Below are positions 21,681 to 33,005 of a DNA stretch of 64,000 nt, piece by piece (within the stretch, counting starts at the first letter, position 1; each line of letters opens with the position of its first letter). The DNA is taken from the NCBI GenBank assembly GCA_930367215.1, contig OV884059.1:65505393-65569392 (forward strand), read 5' to 3'. A program made the position numbers and the translations under genes. The stretch is from Pollenia angustigena (taxonomy: Eukaryota; Arthropoda; Insecta; Diptera; Polleniidae). The notes under the pieces were generated by a model. That model was not told where the DNA came from. It worked only from the letters and a program-made list of their open reading frames with translations, and made no database searches.

Positions 21681-22066
21681 AGATTTTTGTATGACGTGCT
21701 AAGTTCCCATTTTTTCATATTTAATAAATACACCGAAATTTATTGTTGAGGGAAAGCTAGCTTCTATGCGCATTTCACTGGCTGCTTAGGCCACATCATC
21801 AGGAAACCTTTTCCAAAGATTTTAGAAAAGCTGAAAATATTATACAAATAAAACGCTAAATCGAAAAGGAATTTCAAACACTCAAAGTCTTACTTGTTAC
21901 AATATCAAAGCTTAAACAAAACACCAACTATAAACAGTGAGTTTATCTCTTCTTACATCCCCCTACCAGTGAAATGCGCATAGAAGCTAGCTTTCCCACA
22001 ACAATAAATTTCAGTGTATTAATCAAATATGAAAAATTGGGAATTAAGCACGTCATACAAAAATCT
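21681..22066. mobile_element. Inverted-repeat MITE with arms of about 100 bp
   Basis: The left arm (agatttttgtatgacgtgct, then across gcgcatttcactgg at about 21775) is mirrored at 21968-22066, which ends agcacgtcatacaaaaatct. The arms match closely over about 100 bases, separated by about 190 bases. Flanks aaattatta and tatttatta may be an imperfect target duplication. The element lies immediately after the LINE tail. No coding capacity. Confidence 0.85.
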
Positions 22067-22780
22067 TATTTATTATTTTTTACACATTTTCTGACACGCT
22101 CGTATTTTAATCTTAAATTAACCTTTAGCGACTCTCCTCATGATTCATGTAACAATTACCGAGCTACCTAAAAATTAGCGTTTTTAAAACATGACAATTT
22201 ATTTATTGTCACTACAATTTCTTAAAAAAAACCCGACGTAAGGATCTGCCAAATAAGATTTTCCAATAGGATGGCGTTTGATTCCTGATCTTAAGGTTTC
22301 TTCATTAAAATAAGCTTGATGCTCTTGTTTAGGTGGCTCAGTTATTCTCAGCATTCCACGAGTTGTAAGGGCATTCCTATATGAGTCTCATACGATTATT
22401 GATGCGTTTTTTAAAAGACTCATTAGATAATCTTTACACAAATCTCAAACGGATCCGTCTACGATTAATATAAGCGTCTCTCGCTGTGTTGTAGAGTTAA
22501 TCACAGAGGAATCAGCTTGTGTAACAAATTTTCCCGTGCGAGAAATCTGCTTCGATTGAAAATTGCGCTCGTCGACGATCAAAAACGCTCCTCATGAGAT
22601 TTGCAGTAGATTCTTTCGATTAAAAATGATAGCTGGGTACATACTTATGTATATATTTATGCATGTTTGTATTTTACCCGACTAGTCCATACACATATGT
22701 CAAATGTAGCCCATAAGGGGCAAGGATTAGTCCAAAGGTAACCCCAATTAATAGAAAAAACATGGCATATTTAACATTGC
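22067..22780. other. Unassigned sequence
   Basis: No domain or repeat structure recognised. Confidence 0.3.
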
Positions 22781-22784
22781 GATG

Positions 22785-22960
22785 GCCTAGGTCAGGACCA
22801 TATAACCCAGCTTGCATTACAAAGGAGTAGTCTTAAAACTACTCCATGGTATACTCCAGAAGATTAGCTTTCACTGCAAACTTTTTTTTAACAAGTACAT
22901 GGTCCATACTTGCATTACATTGGACTAGCTCAGGATCAAAATGGATCAAGTAGTCCCATA
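22785..22960. repeat. 'tggtccat' repeat family member
   Basis: Shares ggaccatataaccca, a near-perfect palindrome at 22824-22845 (ggagtagtcttaaaactact plus cc), ccatggtatactc and tggtccatacttgcattaca with 48560-48790. Non-coding. Confidence 0.7.
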
Positions 22961-23955
22961 TAATATGTAGGGTATACAAAAATAATACATACATACATAT
23001 GTACGTGTATATGTACATACTTATAACAATACGTAAATTACTTACCCCTATTTATTAGGTTTTTGCACACTTTTAGATTTTGACCGCAAATAAATTTTTT
23101 AAATATAAAATTAAAAATTATTTTAATCTATCAAATGTTTTGACAACAAATTTAATAAGCAATTGGGGCTTTTAACTATTTTTTTGGTTGTGACTTCTGA
23201 ATTATTATATTTTCATTTGTTGTACTCGAATTGAAACTACACTAGCAATCGATAATTAGCTGCAATAAATGAATTAACATTTATATTACAAAATTTATTG
23301 ACGGAAACAAATTATTAATTGCAATGACCAATATTCAGTATTGCCCTGTATTTAATTCGGTTGTGATTCTAACCATTTGTACTAATTTTTAGAACTTAAT
23401 TTTTAGAAAATAATTAATTAAGAATTGAAGGAATCATATTTTAGTTAGAATAACGTTTTAATAATCAAGAGAATTAAAAATCAGTTAGATCTATACATTT
23501 TTAATAGTTGCAATAATAAATTATGCTACTTGATCAATATTTTATTACTGCAACCGTTTCCCAACCAATTTGTTTTCTGTGTGTAGTAAAACATAATTTC
23601 CCGCAATGCCAATTCCTTTAAATTTAGTTCCTGTCAAGACAATTAGGAAGTTTTGCATCTAAATTACACTGAACAATAACAAAAAAAAAAAAAAAAAAAA
23701 CAGCAGGGCTCCAACAATTTATTCTGGTACAGGAAATCAAAAGAGTATATGTTTATCGGAATTTTGAAAGTATGCGTCTCGAGGTCATTTGATAACCTTC
23801 AGTTTTGCTAGTAAACTAAAAATTAAAACAAAAACGCTTTGCGAAACTGGAATGAAAGCTGGGCAAGAAAGGAAAAGCCTGAGAAAGGAAACGTGTTGAA
23901 CATTTGAAAAATGAATCGCTAATATACCAAACGATATATCAGCAGGGTTGCTAAC

Positions 23956-23960
<5 letters not shown>
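22961..23960. other. Unassigned AT-rich sequence with poly-A run
   Basis: Contains acatacatacat words at 22985-23020 and an A tract at 23680-23700. The phrase cagcaggg occurs after the A tract and again at 23939 before the LINE poly-T. No gene recognised. Confidence 0.3.
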
Positions 23961-23991
<31 letters not shown>

Positions 23992-24575
23992 GTTAGGACC
24001 AGCACTCAGGGGATGACCCCTACTAATGCATTGCATTGTGTTGGAACTAGGAAAATAGGTTGTGGGAAGGAGGATAGAGGGAGTAGTGTTTGTGAACATT
24101 CGATTTGAACTTAATCATGTTGTAAGTGAGAGGGAAGACTTCTGCAGGAAGGTTATTCCACATACGAACTGTGCGGGAAAAAAATGAATTCTCTCTGTAA
24201 TGCGTTGTACGATTCACCTGCCAATCGACCACATAAGGATGGGCTCTTGAGGAAAAACGTGTATTACGAACAAACGTACGGGTTTCGGGAACCAGATCCC
24301 TAATTTCGTGAGAACACATCCCATTGTAGTAACGATAAAACAGACAAATACAACCCACATTGCGACGGTGCTCGAGGGAGTCAATAGAATTGGATACCCT
24401 ACTGTCACCAATGAGAACCTTCGCCCTCTCCTGCACGCGGTCGAGAAGCTCCAAAATAGACTTTGAAGCACCGGCCCACACATGAGAGTTGTATTCCATA
24501 CGCGGTCGGATATAGGTGGTATAAATAGTAAGGAGATCAGATGGAGTGAAGTATATCTTACACCGTCAGAACAGC
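23961..24575 (-). mobile_element. 5'-truncated CR1/Jockey-group LINE with poly-A tail
   Basis: The minus-strand element ends in a long A tail, seen as T at 23961-23988 on the plus strand. Upstream of that lie a short 3' UTR and an open C-terminal frame. Similarity begins around 24575, where a Jockey relic starts on the other strand, so truncation occurred within the RT C-terminal region. The length is only about 600 bp. Confidence 0.8.
24047..24535 (-). CDS. C-terminal end of LINE ORF2
   Basis: The frame holds TIYTTYIRPRMEYNSHVWAGAS, followed by LLDRVQERAKVLIG, LEHRRNVGCICLFYRYYNG, NTRFSSRAHPYVV and SFFSRTVRMWNNLPAEVFP. This is the thumb and C-terminal region of CR1/Jockey-group RT proteins, recognised from family knowledge. 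It is intact to its stop but lacks all catalytic motifs because the copy is 5'-truncated. Confidence 0.8.
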   Translation of the reverse strand, partial: LLTIYTTYIRPRMEYNSHVWAGASKSILELLDRVQERAKVLIGDSRVSNSIDSLEHRRNVGCICLFYRYYNGMCSHEIRDLVPETRTFVRNTRFSSRAHPYVVDWQVNRTTHYRENSFFSRTVRMWNNLPAEVFPLTYNMIKFKSNVHKHYSLYPPSHNLFS

Positions 24576-24584
24576 TTGACCATA

Positions 24585-25275
24585 AAGATGTCAGATAAGG
24601 TAAATTGAAAACTGCTTTATATTAACTGAAGCTAAACTAACCCATTAATACCCACAAACTGTTGAAGAGCTATTTGATTGGTCGGAAATTTATTTTTAAG
24701 GAAGGCAATATGTTAAGTTCTCCTCAAACGATTAATGCTAGGATCCCACAGGGCAGCAATTTAGGACATCTATTATATCTGAGATATTCTTCAGACATGC
24801 AAATCAACAACTACATCAAACACCGACCTTTGCTTATGTAACAGCTTTTCTAATCGTCCACGAAAACCGCTATAAAGCATGTCGACACCTACAGGACCAT
24901 ATATTCCAATTGGAAAAATGGTGACACAATGACAAAAAGTCAACAAAGAAAAATGTGTACATACATATAACATTTACTTTGCGTAGAGAATAATGTCCTC
25001 CCATTAACGTGGATATACCTTAAGAAGCAAAACTGATTCAAATGATAAATCAATTCAAATAAATTGGCTCATTGGATGAAATTCTGCCCTTAGTCTGGAT
25101 TGTAAACTTCTACTTTACAACTTTATCTTAAAGCCAATCTGTAGCTTCGGCAATCAGTAATTTAAAAAAAAATCCAAAGGGTACAAAACAAAATTCTATG
25201 AATCGACAAATCTTTTCCGTTGTATATTAAAAACTACGATTACAAAATATTCAAAAAAATCTCTAAAAAGGCATA
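24585..25275 (+). pseudogene. Jockey-type reverse transcriptase relic
   Basis: In shifting frames the sequence gives KLKLTNP, a LIGRKFIFKEGNMLSSPQTI block, RIPQGSNLGHLLYLRYSSDMQ (motif B) and, further on, LQDHIFQLEKW, THITFTLRRE and CPPINVDIP. These are in the same order as in the Jockey element at 62461-63988 (SHINELEAWLEKW, LTFTLRRQTCP). The YADD motif is destroyed. Multiple stops and frameshifts mark it as old. Confidence 0.75.
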
Positions 25276-26103
25276 AATTGCTCCCAAATACACTAGTCCA
25301 AAATATTTTGAATGGCGGAGACAACATTCGCTGAGGGGAGCGATAAGTTTTGGACCAGTTAGGACAAGCTTAACATTTTGTCACGTGCCGAATTTTACAT
25401 AAGTACCATAGTTTTTATGCGATTTATTTGTCCTAATGCCATTTTAGGGGGTCCAATCAGTACAAATTTTGTTCGTGGTATGCTGGTTATTACAATTATA
25501 TATTTTTAAAAAGTTTTGGGAGTCATACTTATATGGGAGCTACAGTATAATATTGACTGATATCCATTAAATTTATTAATGTGTATACGGCTGTAATAAA
25601 AGATTTTTTGACTGAATTTAGTTTAAATACTCATCTAAATTGAAATCGATTTATTTAAAATGTCGACACTCTATACTTGAGGTTTATATGAACATTAAGA
25701 AAGCCAGCCAACTAAGATTTCTATTTTATTTATTATATTTCTGTGCTTTACAAACCAAAGCACATACGCACAACACCTTTCTCCACATATGTGGTAGTTG
25801 AGGTATATAAATTAAGTTATCTCTAACGGATTTGCCGTAATATCCGTCATAATTTTAAGTCAATCATTAACCCAAAATACAAAATAAATTTCTCTGCGTT
25901 ACTACACGCAGTACAGTTAATACCTTCTCCTAAGTCCCAAATAAGTTCAACTTTTAAAAAACGAACAACATAATTGGAAAACGGTTTGCATTGTACAGAA
26001 AAAAATAGGGACTGGGCCGTTTTTGGCAAACAAAATAAATAAAGATATCGGGGTACTGATCAATACAAATTATGAAAAAAGTATGCTGTCCTTTAAAAAA
26101 TAT
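25276..26103. other. Unassigned sequence
   Basis: No coding feature or terminal repeat recognised; a short frame at 25847-26029 on the minus strand has no domain. Confidence 0.3.
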
Positions 26104-26985
26104 ATCGATGATGATGATTATGGTCCGCTGTTCTCCAGCTGGGGAGTAAACGGTCTTAATTATTGACTTCCAACGAACTCTGTTGTGGCCAGAAAATGCT
26201 GCAGTAGTCAGTTGAAGATCGGTTGCTATGCGCCAAATTATTTAGGCGTCCAGGCCTCATTATTGGATCTTAGTGTATGAACAATCCATTCAAATTTTCT
26301 TTTCAGGATATCGTACTGGATAGGTTTTTGGATCGTGCACTAAAGCATATCGGAAGTAGTTATGGTGTTCACCACATCGATTACTGACAACTTGTTGTCG
26401 TCGTACATCGCTTTTGGATAGATCCAAATTTCGCACACATGCAGTAATATAAGTTTTACACAAGTGTTAATTACTTTGTTCTTCAAATGTGTAAACGATG
26501 CATAGCATGTGATTGTGCAGCCTAGGAAGTAGAAGTGGAGTTAGAAATCAGACTCATTAGTTTGGGTTTCCAGAAAATTATTCGTAATCCAACTTAGAGA
26601 GCGTTTTTATTGAGGACTTTTAGGTTGTTCTCAAATGTCCGAACCAGTGTGAGGTGAGATATAAATTGTCAGCAAAGGCAAGACCAATTTGTTTTCTGAA
26701 GGGTGTCCACTGAATGCCGTGTGGTGCTTCAATGTTTGTTGTTAACGTTACTTCATCCAGGTCAATCAAAACACCCCTGGCGCACCGCTACCTCGATATT
26801 GAACGGTTCAGACTTTTTGACCTTGTATAGCACTAAGTTTCAGGAGTTAAAGAACAGAAGTTTCATAAAGTCTATTAAAGTTCCCGGTACCCCTCTCCTA
26901 TATAGAGCTCTCAAATTGTTTGTCCTCACGATTGTATCGAACCACCAATTAAAGTCTAGGAACAGCATATAAGAGGACAAAATTT
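26104..26985 (-). pseudogene. Degenerate LINE RT with (ATC)n-type tail
   Basis: Reading the minus strand in shifting frames gives SEPFNIEVAVRQGCF (motif B), GIQWTPFRKQIGLAFADNLYLTSH (motif C with ADN for ADD), RKFEWIVHTLR and QNRVRWKSIIKTVYSP, then a gat/atc trinucleotide tract at 26106-26118. The C-terminal QNRVRW block followed by a trinucleotide tail is common in RTE/R1-like insect LINEs; the exact clade is uncertain. Many stops occur. Confidence 0.6.
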
Positions 26986-27383
26986 ATTATTTTGCTTGTT
27001 CAATTATAATTCGTAATGCTGAGACGTGATCTTTACATGATCTGTGCTCGCGGACACCTGCTGGTTCTTGCCTTAGCGTACCGAAAAGAGCCGACAGCCT
27101 TAGCATTATATGTACCCATAACTGGGAAAAAATCTTAACTGTTAACAAAAATGATTATTTAAGTGGCAGCACACTCACTTAAAAGTCCAATATATTTCAA
27201 TAAACACCCAATTTGAGAAAGGGGGTTCCTTGCAAACTGCATGAAATCAGGCACAGATGGTCTTTGGTGTGAACAAGCTACATCTTCGGATTAGAATAAT
27301 AACGGGGTGCTATTCTCTTAATTAGAAAATTTACTTGAACATGATAATAATAAAATAGAGCGGATTATAAAATGATTTGTATT
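26986..27383. other. Unassigned sequence
   Basis: No recognisable feature before the hAT target duplication. Confidence 0.3.
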
Positions 27384-27596
27384 AGCTTGTGTAGGGATGA
27401 AACGATACCTCTAAGGTATCGATACTTTTACTCGATGTGGTATCGCTCGTAAAGTATCGATACCTACTTAGTATCGTAAAAAAAGTATCGATACTTACTT
27501 GTATCGGTACTTGTATCATAAAATAATAGAAAGCAGAATTTAAAAACGTTCTTATTAGTGTTTTAGTGCTATACAATACAGCAAGAACAACGACTA

Positions 27597-28690
27597 GGGT
27601 TGCCAGATATCAAACGCTAAATAACTGAACAATAGAAAAAATTCACCTGGATTTTAAAAAAATAACTGGGCAATTTGAAAAACTACTTAACTATAAGAAA
27701 ATATAAAATTTAACTTCAGATTTTATTTTGCAATAAAAAAAAAACAAAAAATTTAAAAAGCAAAGAAACGTAACACTTTAAATTCAGTCTTACAAAATTA
27801 TAATCAGGGCGAATTTGCTACAAGTTCCAGCGAAAAGTCTGCTGACTTTGACAGTTCGAATCAATTTGTTTTGGTTTCATAATATATTATTTATAAATAG
27901 TTCACATTTCGAGACGATAACATCAGCTGCTTCTGTGGTTTTTGTTTTGTTGTAGTATTGCTGCAACCGTTTATATAAATTCAACTTGGTACATATTAAA
28001 TTAAATCAAATAAAAAAGTACATAAACAGCCATGTTACGAATCGAGTGAAATTCAAATCAATAGAAATTTCCAGTTAAATTTTTGTTTAAATTACCGTAG
28101 TTTTTTAATTTTAAGATGAGTTCTAATAAACATAAGATGTACTCATATTATGAAGTATATAAAACAAAATTATTTAATAAACTTTAAACACTGGATCGTT
28201 TTTAAAGTTTGTTCGAATTTGATTTCACTCGAATTCGAATTTTTTTTTTGTATTGTTATTTTAAGAATTTAATAACACTATTACTTTAGTTGTAAGCAAA
28301 AATGTTTAAAACATTTTGCAACTTTCATCAAAATTTTGTATTATTAAAATTGTAGCTTTAATTCGGTCATATGAATGGATTCTTGTGAATAAAGATTATC
28401 AGAAATACCTCAAGTGCATGCACAAAAAGTATTGCTAGATGGCATGACTAACAAACGAGATCAATGTGTATAAGTTTATACGTTATTTTTTATCGCATTT
28501 TGGAAAAACTGGAAATCTATCTCATTAAATGGAATGTTTGTCGACAAAATAGAAATTGTTTCCTTACAATTTTTTCTTAGTATATGATTTTGTTCTAAAC
28601 AATAATAAAAATAAATAAAAAAGTTATTTTTCAAAATTAAATAAAGGTTTTTAACTGGACAAATTGTCAATCCAGGCCGTCTGGCAACCC
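27597..28690. mobile_element. Possible nested element with GGGTTGCCAGA ends
   Basis: GGGTTGCCAGA at 27597-27607 and its complement TCTGGCAACCC at 28680-28690 face each other, each next to TA. About 1.1 kb of AT-rich non-coding sequence lies between. The match is short, so the call is tentative. Confidence 0.45.
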
Positions 28691-28989
28691 TAACTACGAC
28701 CCATTAGAATTTTTGTGCAAAACACAAAGTGTAAAGTTTGAGACCACTTTAATTTACCACCAAGTATCAATTTCCTTTCGAAAAATCTTTTTTATCTTGG
28801 GAAACAAAATTTTATAGAACGTTCAGAATAACAACCTTTTATTTACCTTTAATTCTAGAAATGAACAATGTTACTCTGAATTTATTTTCAATGTAAATAT
28901 GTGTTTTATTTTTAAATTGATAAATATATAATAAAGGGTGGTAAAACCATAATCCACGATAATTGTGAATCACCTTAACGTTTTTTGCG

Positions 28990-29470
28990 CAACTTAAATT
29001 GACCTTTCTTTTTTTCAATATTTAAGAACTTCTATCATTGAGAGCTACACAATTGAGCAGCTCGTTAAGATTGTTAAAGCCTTTTTCGAAAATGGGCGTT
29101 CAATCAAAATGCTTTTCGTGAACATCGTAATTTTTTTGGTCAGCATAATCGACTAAATGTTTCCACAATCAGGAGAATTGTACGCAAATTTCAGCAAACC
29201 GGGTCTGTAGGCAATGAGAAAACATATGTGCATGCTCTCCCACTTAGTTTTGCGGCTGGCAGTGTTATCGGGCCATACTTCTTCGAAAATGAGGTCGGCC
29301 AAGCAATTACCGTGAATGGTGTTCGCTATCGCGACATGATAACGGACTTCCTATAGCCAGAAATTGAGGAAATGGACCTAGACGATATGTGGTTTATAGG
29401 TGTTTACTGGTCAAACGGCTTCTTGATACCGTTACTGGTGCTCCAGCTTTGGAAAATAATTAAAAATTTA
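28990..29470 (+). pseudogene. Rosa-like mariner transposase relic
   Basis: Pieces of the same transposase family as at 14383-15241 appear in order. First are YTIEQLVKIVKAFFENGRSIK, FFGQHNRL and STIRRIVRKFQQTGSVG, the N-terminal HTH region. Then, after a gap, FAAGSVIGPYFFENEVGQ, TVNGVRYRDMITDFL, a stop, and EIEEMDLDDMWF. The first catalytic region and everything after the MWF block are missing. It sits within the hAT element 27392-29638. Confidence 0.75.
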
Positions 29471-29646
29471 AGATTAATGTCAATTCCGAAGTGAAACGAG
29501 TACTTTTGACCGATACCGAGTATTTTTTTACCGATACTACTTGGTAGTCGGTTGCTAAGTATCGATTACAAAAATACTTGGTACTTATATAAAAGTATCG
29601 AATATGTACTTGTATTTACTCGTATCGTTTCATCCCTAAGCTTGTG

Positions 29647-31826
29647 ACCTCTTTACTATTGGAGGAATCATTACTTCTCGACCTTACAAATCATTGTTAA
29701 CGCAGGGTATAAAACACATATTCGCTCAGAAATGTTTTATGTGACACATATTCCAAGATTGTTTACGACCGCTTTTGTTCGCTTGCGTTTTCAACGACAA
29801 ACAGCTGATTTGTTATTTATCAAGACAAGTCGGTCGACAATGCAAGCGGACGATAAATTAATTATGCGACTACAAATGTCAATTGTGGTTGTCGACAGAG
29901 CCATTTTATTGGAATTATTAAATTATTAAACGAAAGTATTTCTTTACACACCAACACTAAATATTTTTTTCTAAATATAGGGTTGTGTTTTTTTATAATA
30001 TTTAAAAAAAAATTCATAAAATGCTATCCTTTATTAACTGCTTTGTTTTGGTAACTACTTTCTTTGTAGAACTTAATGGCCCAGGCTGTTAGTTACAGTT
30101 GTTAATACCCGTTTTTTTTCTCGTGATGAAACAACTTTATGCAGCAAGTAGAATAATTCCAACTTTTTCTATTTATTGTGCAATTTCATATGGTTTTGAA
30201 TAATTTTGGACCAAGAGCTGAGCTATGTTTTGTTTTGCTGGTGGCAACACTGTGAATATGTGAAACTATAGTGGTTTTGTATGCTAACTCTCTATACAAT
30301 TTATAACAGCCGAATGAGGAGCACATCACACGAAACACAATAATCTAAATACAAACGTATTTTAAGATGAATGAGCTTTTAGTGTGGACATCAATTTCAT
30401 TTACATGCGCATTTGTTTGTTATTCTACTGCTGCTGTTACCAAAAGCAGATACGTATTTGTATCTGAGATGGCTTATCAATGATACAACAAATAAAACGC
30501 ATAAATAGACTTACAAAACCATTTATGTTTATTCAAATTATTACAAATTAATTAGAATTGTTTTCAGCATTTAAACATTTTACATACTTAACATAGAAAA
30601 ATAAATAATGAAGAAATTTAGACCACATTTTTTCTCATTGTGTTTTTGTACTGGCTTTAATTGAGAAAGTTTTGGACTAAACGGGTTAAAAAAATATCGT
30701 GTAGCAAGATTCTTGCGCTACTTTCTCGTATTTAATAAGCGTGTGAATAATATATTGCTTCAAATGTAAAATGTGTTTCTCGTAACAGCAAATCTAATTA
30801 AGAGCGGCAAGCGTTTTTTAAATATGAAAAATTCTGTTGCCCATACATTTTTTTTTAATAAAACGAATAAACGTTATGATCTGTCAAATCCGATTTGTGA
30901 GAAATCTGGCGTTTACTTTACATTTTATTTGGTATAAATTGTATAGAAATAAGAAGTTTTGACATGCCCACGAAAACCTTGCTTACTTTTCGAATTTATT
31001 CTATGAGCTAAATTTCAGTTATGTAATTTATAAAGCTTTTTTGTAATAGTTCAATTCCTTCAATTTTTCAGAAATGACTTTATACACTATCAGACTATTA
31101 TATTGTATTTTCTTTTTATATTTTTCCTTAGCCTTCCTTTGGACAGCAATGGGGTATATTGTATGTACAGAAAAATTACATTCTACCTTTTTGGAAGGTA
31201 ACCACTTAAATAGGGATGCGCAAATTTTGAGACATATCTTGTAAACATCATTGGTTCTTTCAGTAGAATTGTAAGCAGTATTTTGGCTTTTTCCTGATTA
31301 TTCAACACATTATTTTGTCGTCGAAGATTTTACTGGGATACAAAACGCTTACAGCTCTTATTTCGGTGGACAATTTAGTGTTTCTTTAAAAGTTTAAAAA
31401 GCATAAAAAAAGATGTAAAAAATATTTGAAGTAGGTGAAGGTGTTCAAATGACGTTTGGAACAAAAAAAATCTTTAATTGAAAAATTTGTCTTTAAATTA
31501 TTGGTTATTCAACTGAATTTGTTTGTTAACATCAACAATTGTTTGAATTTTGAAAAGCATTTTTATTTGACTATTTTAATCCGGCAATAATATTAACGGC
31601 TAATTTCACCCAGCTCATTTACAATTAACTATCAGTTGTAACTGTCAAAATAATATTGTTAAATGGAAGTTAAAGTAATAGTTACATTTGACTAAACTTG
31701 CTGAAACTGGCCGTAAGTCATTTATATATTAGGCATGATTTGATTGTCTGTTATTTATTTTTTACAAATCGAAAAATTTCTAAAAAGCAAAACAAGTCAG
31801 AGAAACTCCAACCCTATCGGCTGTGT
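29647..31826. other. Unassigned AT-rich sequence
   Basis: Frames at 29732-29929 and 31744-31944 show no domain; the second overlaps the 3' end of the LOA relic. A ggcaacactg end at 30243-30252 resembles a hAT terminus, but no partner end was found. Confidence 0.3.
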
Positions 31827-32043
31827 AGGAAAGTGCCAAATTAGGGCTACGCGTCCAGGGCCACACCTCAACCCGGAGACCAAACCCGTCCATTATGAAC
31901 CCCTTCAGTATAGAGGAAGAAGAAAGAGAAAAGACAAGAATTAATGGATAGAGTCAAGATAAATATCAGAAGATGATACTCTCCCTACATTCCCCTCATC
32001 AAAAATAACCACCATGTTTCATGAAAAACCCCAGTAGATCGAC

Positions 32044-32391
32044 TCAATTACATCCAGCGATACTTCCCAGTTCGCTGTGAAACCTATCTCCCAGACATTT
32101 CCGTCTGAGACTATGTATAGGAGAGTGGCACAGTCCATGCACAATCGCCTCTAGCTCCTCAGCATCCTCGCATAATCTGCAGAAGTCCGGTATGGTATTG
32201 TCCCATTTACTTGTAAAATTCCTATCAGAACAATGACCCATCAAAAACCCTATAAGGATTCTGAGACCACTCCTAACGAAGCCCAATAAAGCCTTTGCAT
32301 CAAATCGGGGCCATAACGTCCTAGACATCCTGCAATCCTTTCTATCCATCCGGGATCGGTTTACGGTACAGTGGAAAATATCCCGGATCAC
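32044..32391 (-). pseudogene. LOA ORF2 C-terminal segment with CCHC-like finger
   Basis: The frame contains DRKDCRMSRTLWPRFD, LRILIGFLMGHC and FCRLCEDAEELEAIVHGLCHSP. These align by eye with TDCRVSRTLWPVLR, TMIGIITGHC and ICRLCEDPEELESVEHLLCHCP of the intact ORF2 at 6572-10237. The final finger cysteine is replaced by serine. The frame is separated from the RNase H part by a frameshift. Confidence 0.85.
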
Positions 32392-32458
32392 CCCATAGGA
32401 GTGACACAGGGGAGGTTTACCCCCGGTCCCTTACCTCTAAGTATATGTTCGAACCCTA

Positions 32459-32763
32459 TCGCGCGAGTTCGTCCACTACCTCATTACCATCCACCTTGCA
32501 GTGGCCGGGTACCCACCACATAGCTCCATGAGCTCCCTCGGAGCATTTCCACACCGTTCGACCAAGATCAAGATCAATATCACCACCGTCGCCCTAAAGA
32601 TTGCTGGGATCTCAGCTTGGAAGACACTGCCCTCGTGCGGGAGTCTGAAGGGCCTTTTCATATCAGTGTCAACGATATCAACACCGGCCCCAGTACCAGT
32701 ATCAATCCTGTACCCGTCCGTAAATACTGCCCCCGCCCCTCTGAAACAGCCGATTGGATCCAT
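32459..32763 (-). pseudogene. LOA RNase H remnant
   Basis: Contains GAGAVFTDGYRIDTGTGAGV (first catalytic Asp region) and GSVFQAEIPAIFRA. An internal deletion comes next, then, in another frame, WVPGHCKVDGNEVVDELAR. The YVDSQAA block is missing and the frame is shifted, so the enzyme is inactive. Confidence 0.8.
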
Positions 32764-33005
32764 ATTAATCTTCTCTATTCGGTAAATCTACTGCTGGTGT
32801 TACACCGAATCTAAGGTCATAATCCTATGATCTCTTCTTAACTACAAGCACCAGTGCCGGCATCAATCCTGGACCCGTCCGTAAATACTGCACACCCCTC
32901 AAACAGCACATTGGATCCACGTTAATCTTCCCTATTCGGTAACTTCACTTGTGGAGTTACACGAGGTCTAAGGTCATAATCCTATGATCTCTTCTGAACT
33001 ACAAC
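32695..33005. repeat. Tandem duplication of about 160 bp in LOA relic
   Basis: Words such as cccgtccgtaaatactg (32713 and 32874) and aggtcataatcctatgatct (32814 and 32971) repeat with a period of 157-161 bases. The unit covers the start of the RNase H domain, so two TDG-type motifs are encoded. Copies differ at many positions, so the duplication is old. Confidence 0.85.

Larger units (their letters stand above)
27392..29638. mobile_element. Non-autonomous hAT element with perfect 8-bp target duplication
   Basis: A perfect 17-bp terminal inverted repeat, TAGGGATGAAACGATAC at 27392-27408 and its complement at 29622-29638, is flanked by the direct 8-bp duplication AGCTTGTG (27384-27391 and 29639-29646). 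Eight-base duplications are diagnostic of hAT elements. Subterminal sequence at 27408-27525 and 29480-29610 repeats GTATCGATAC-type words. The interior carries a possible nested element (27597-28690) and a mariner relic. No hAT transposase is encoded. Confidence 0.92.
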
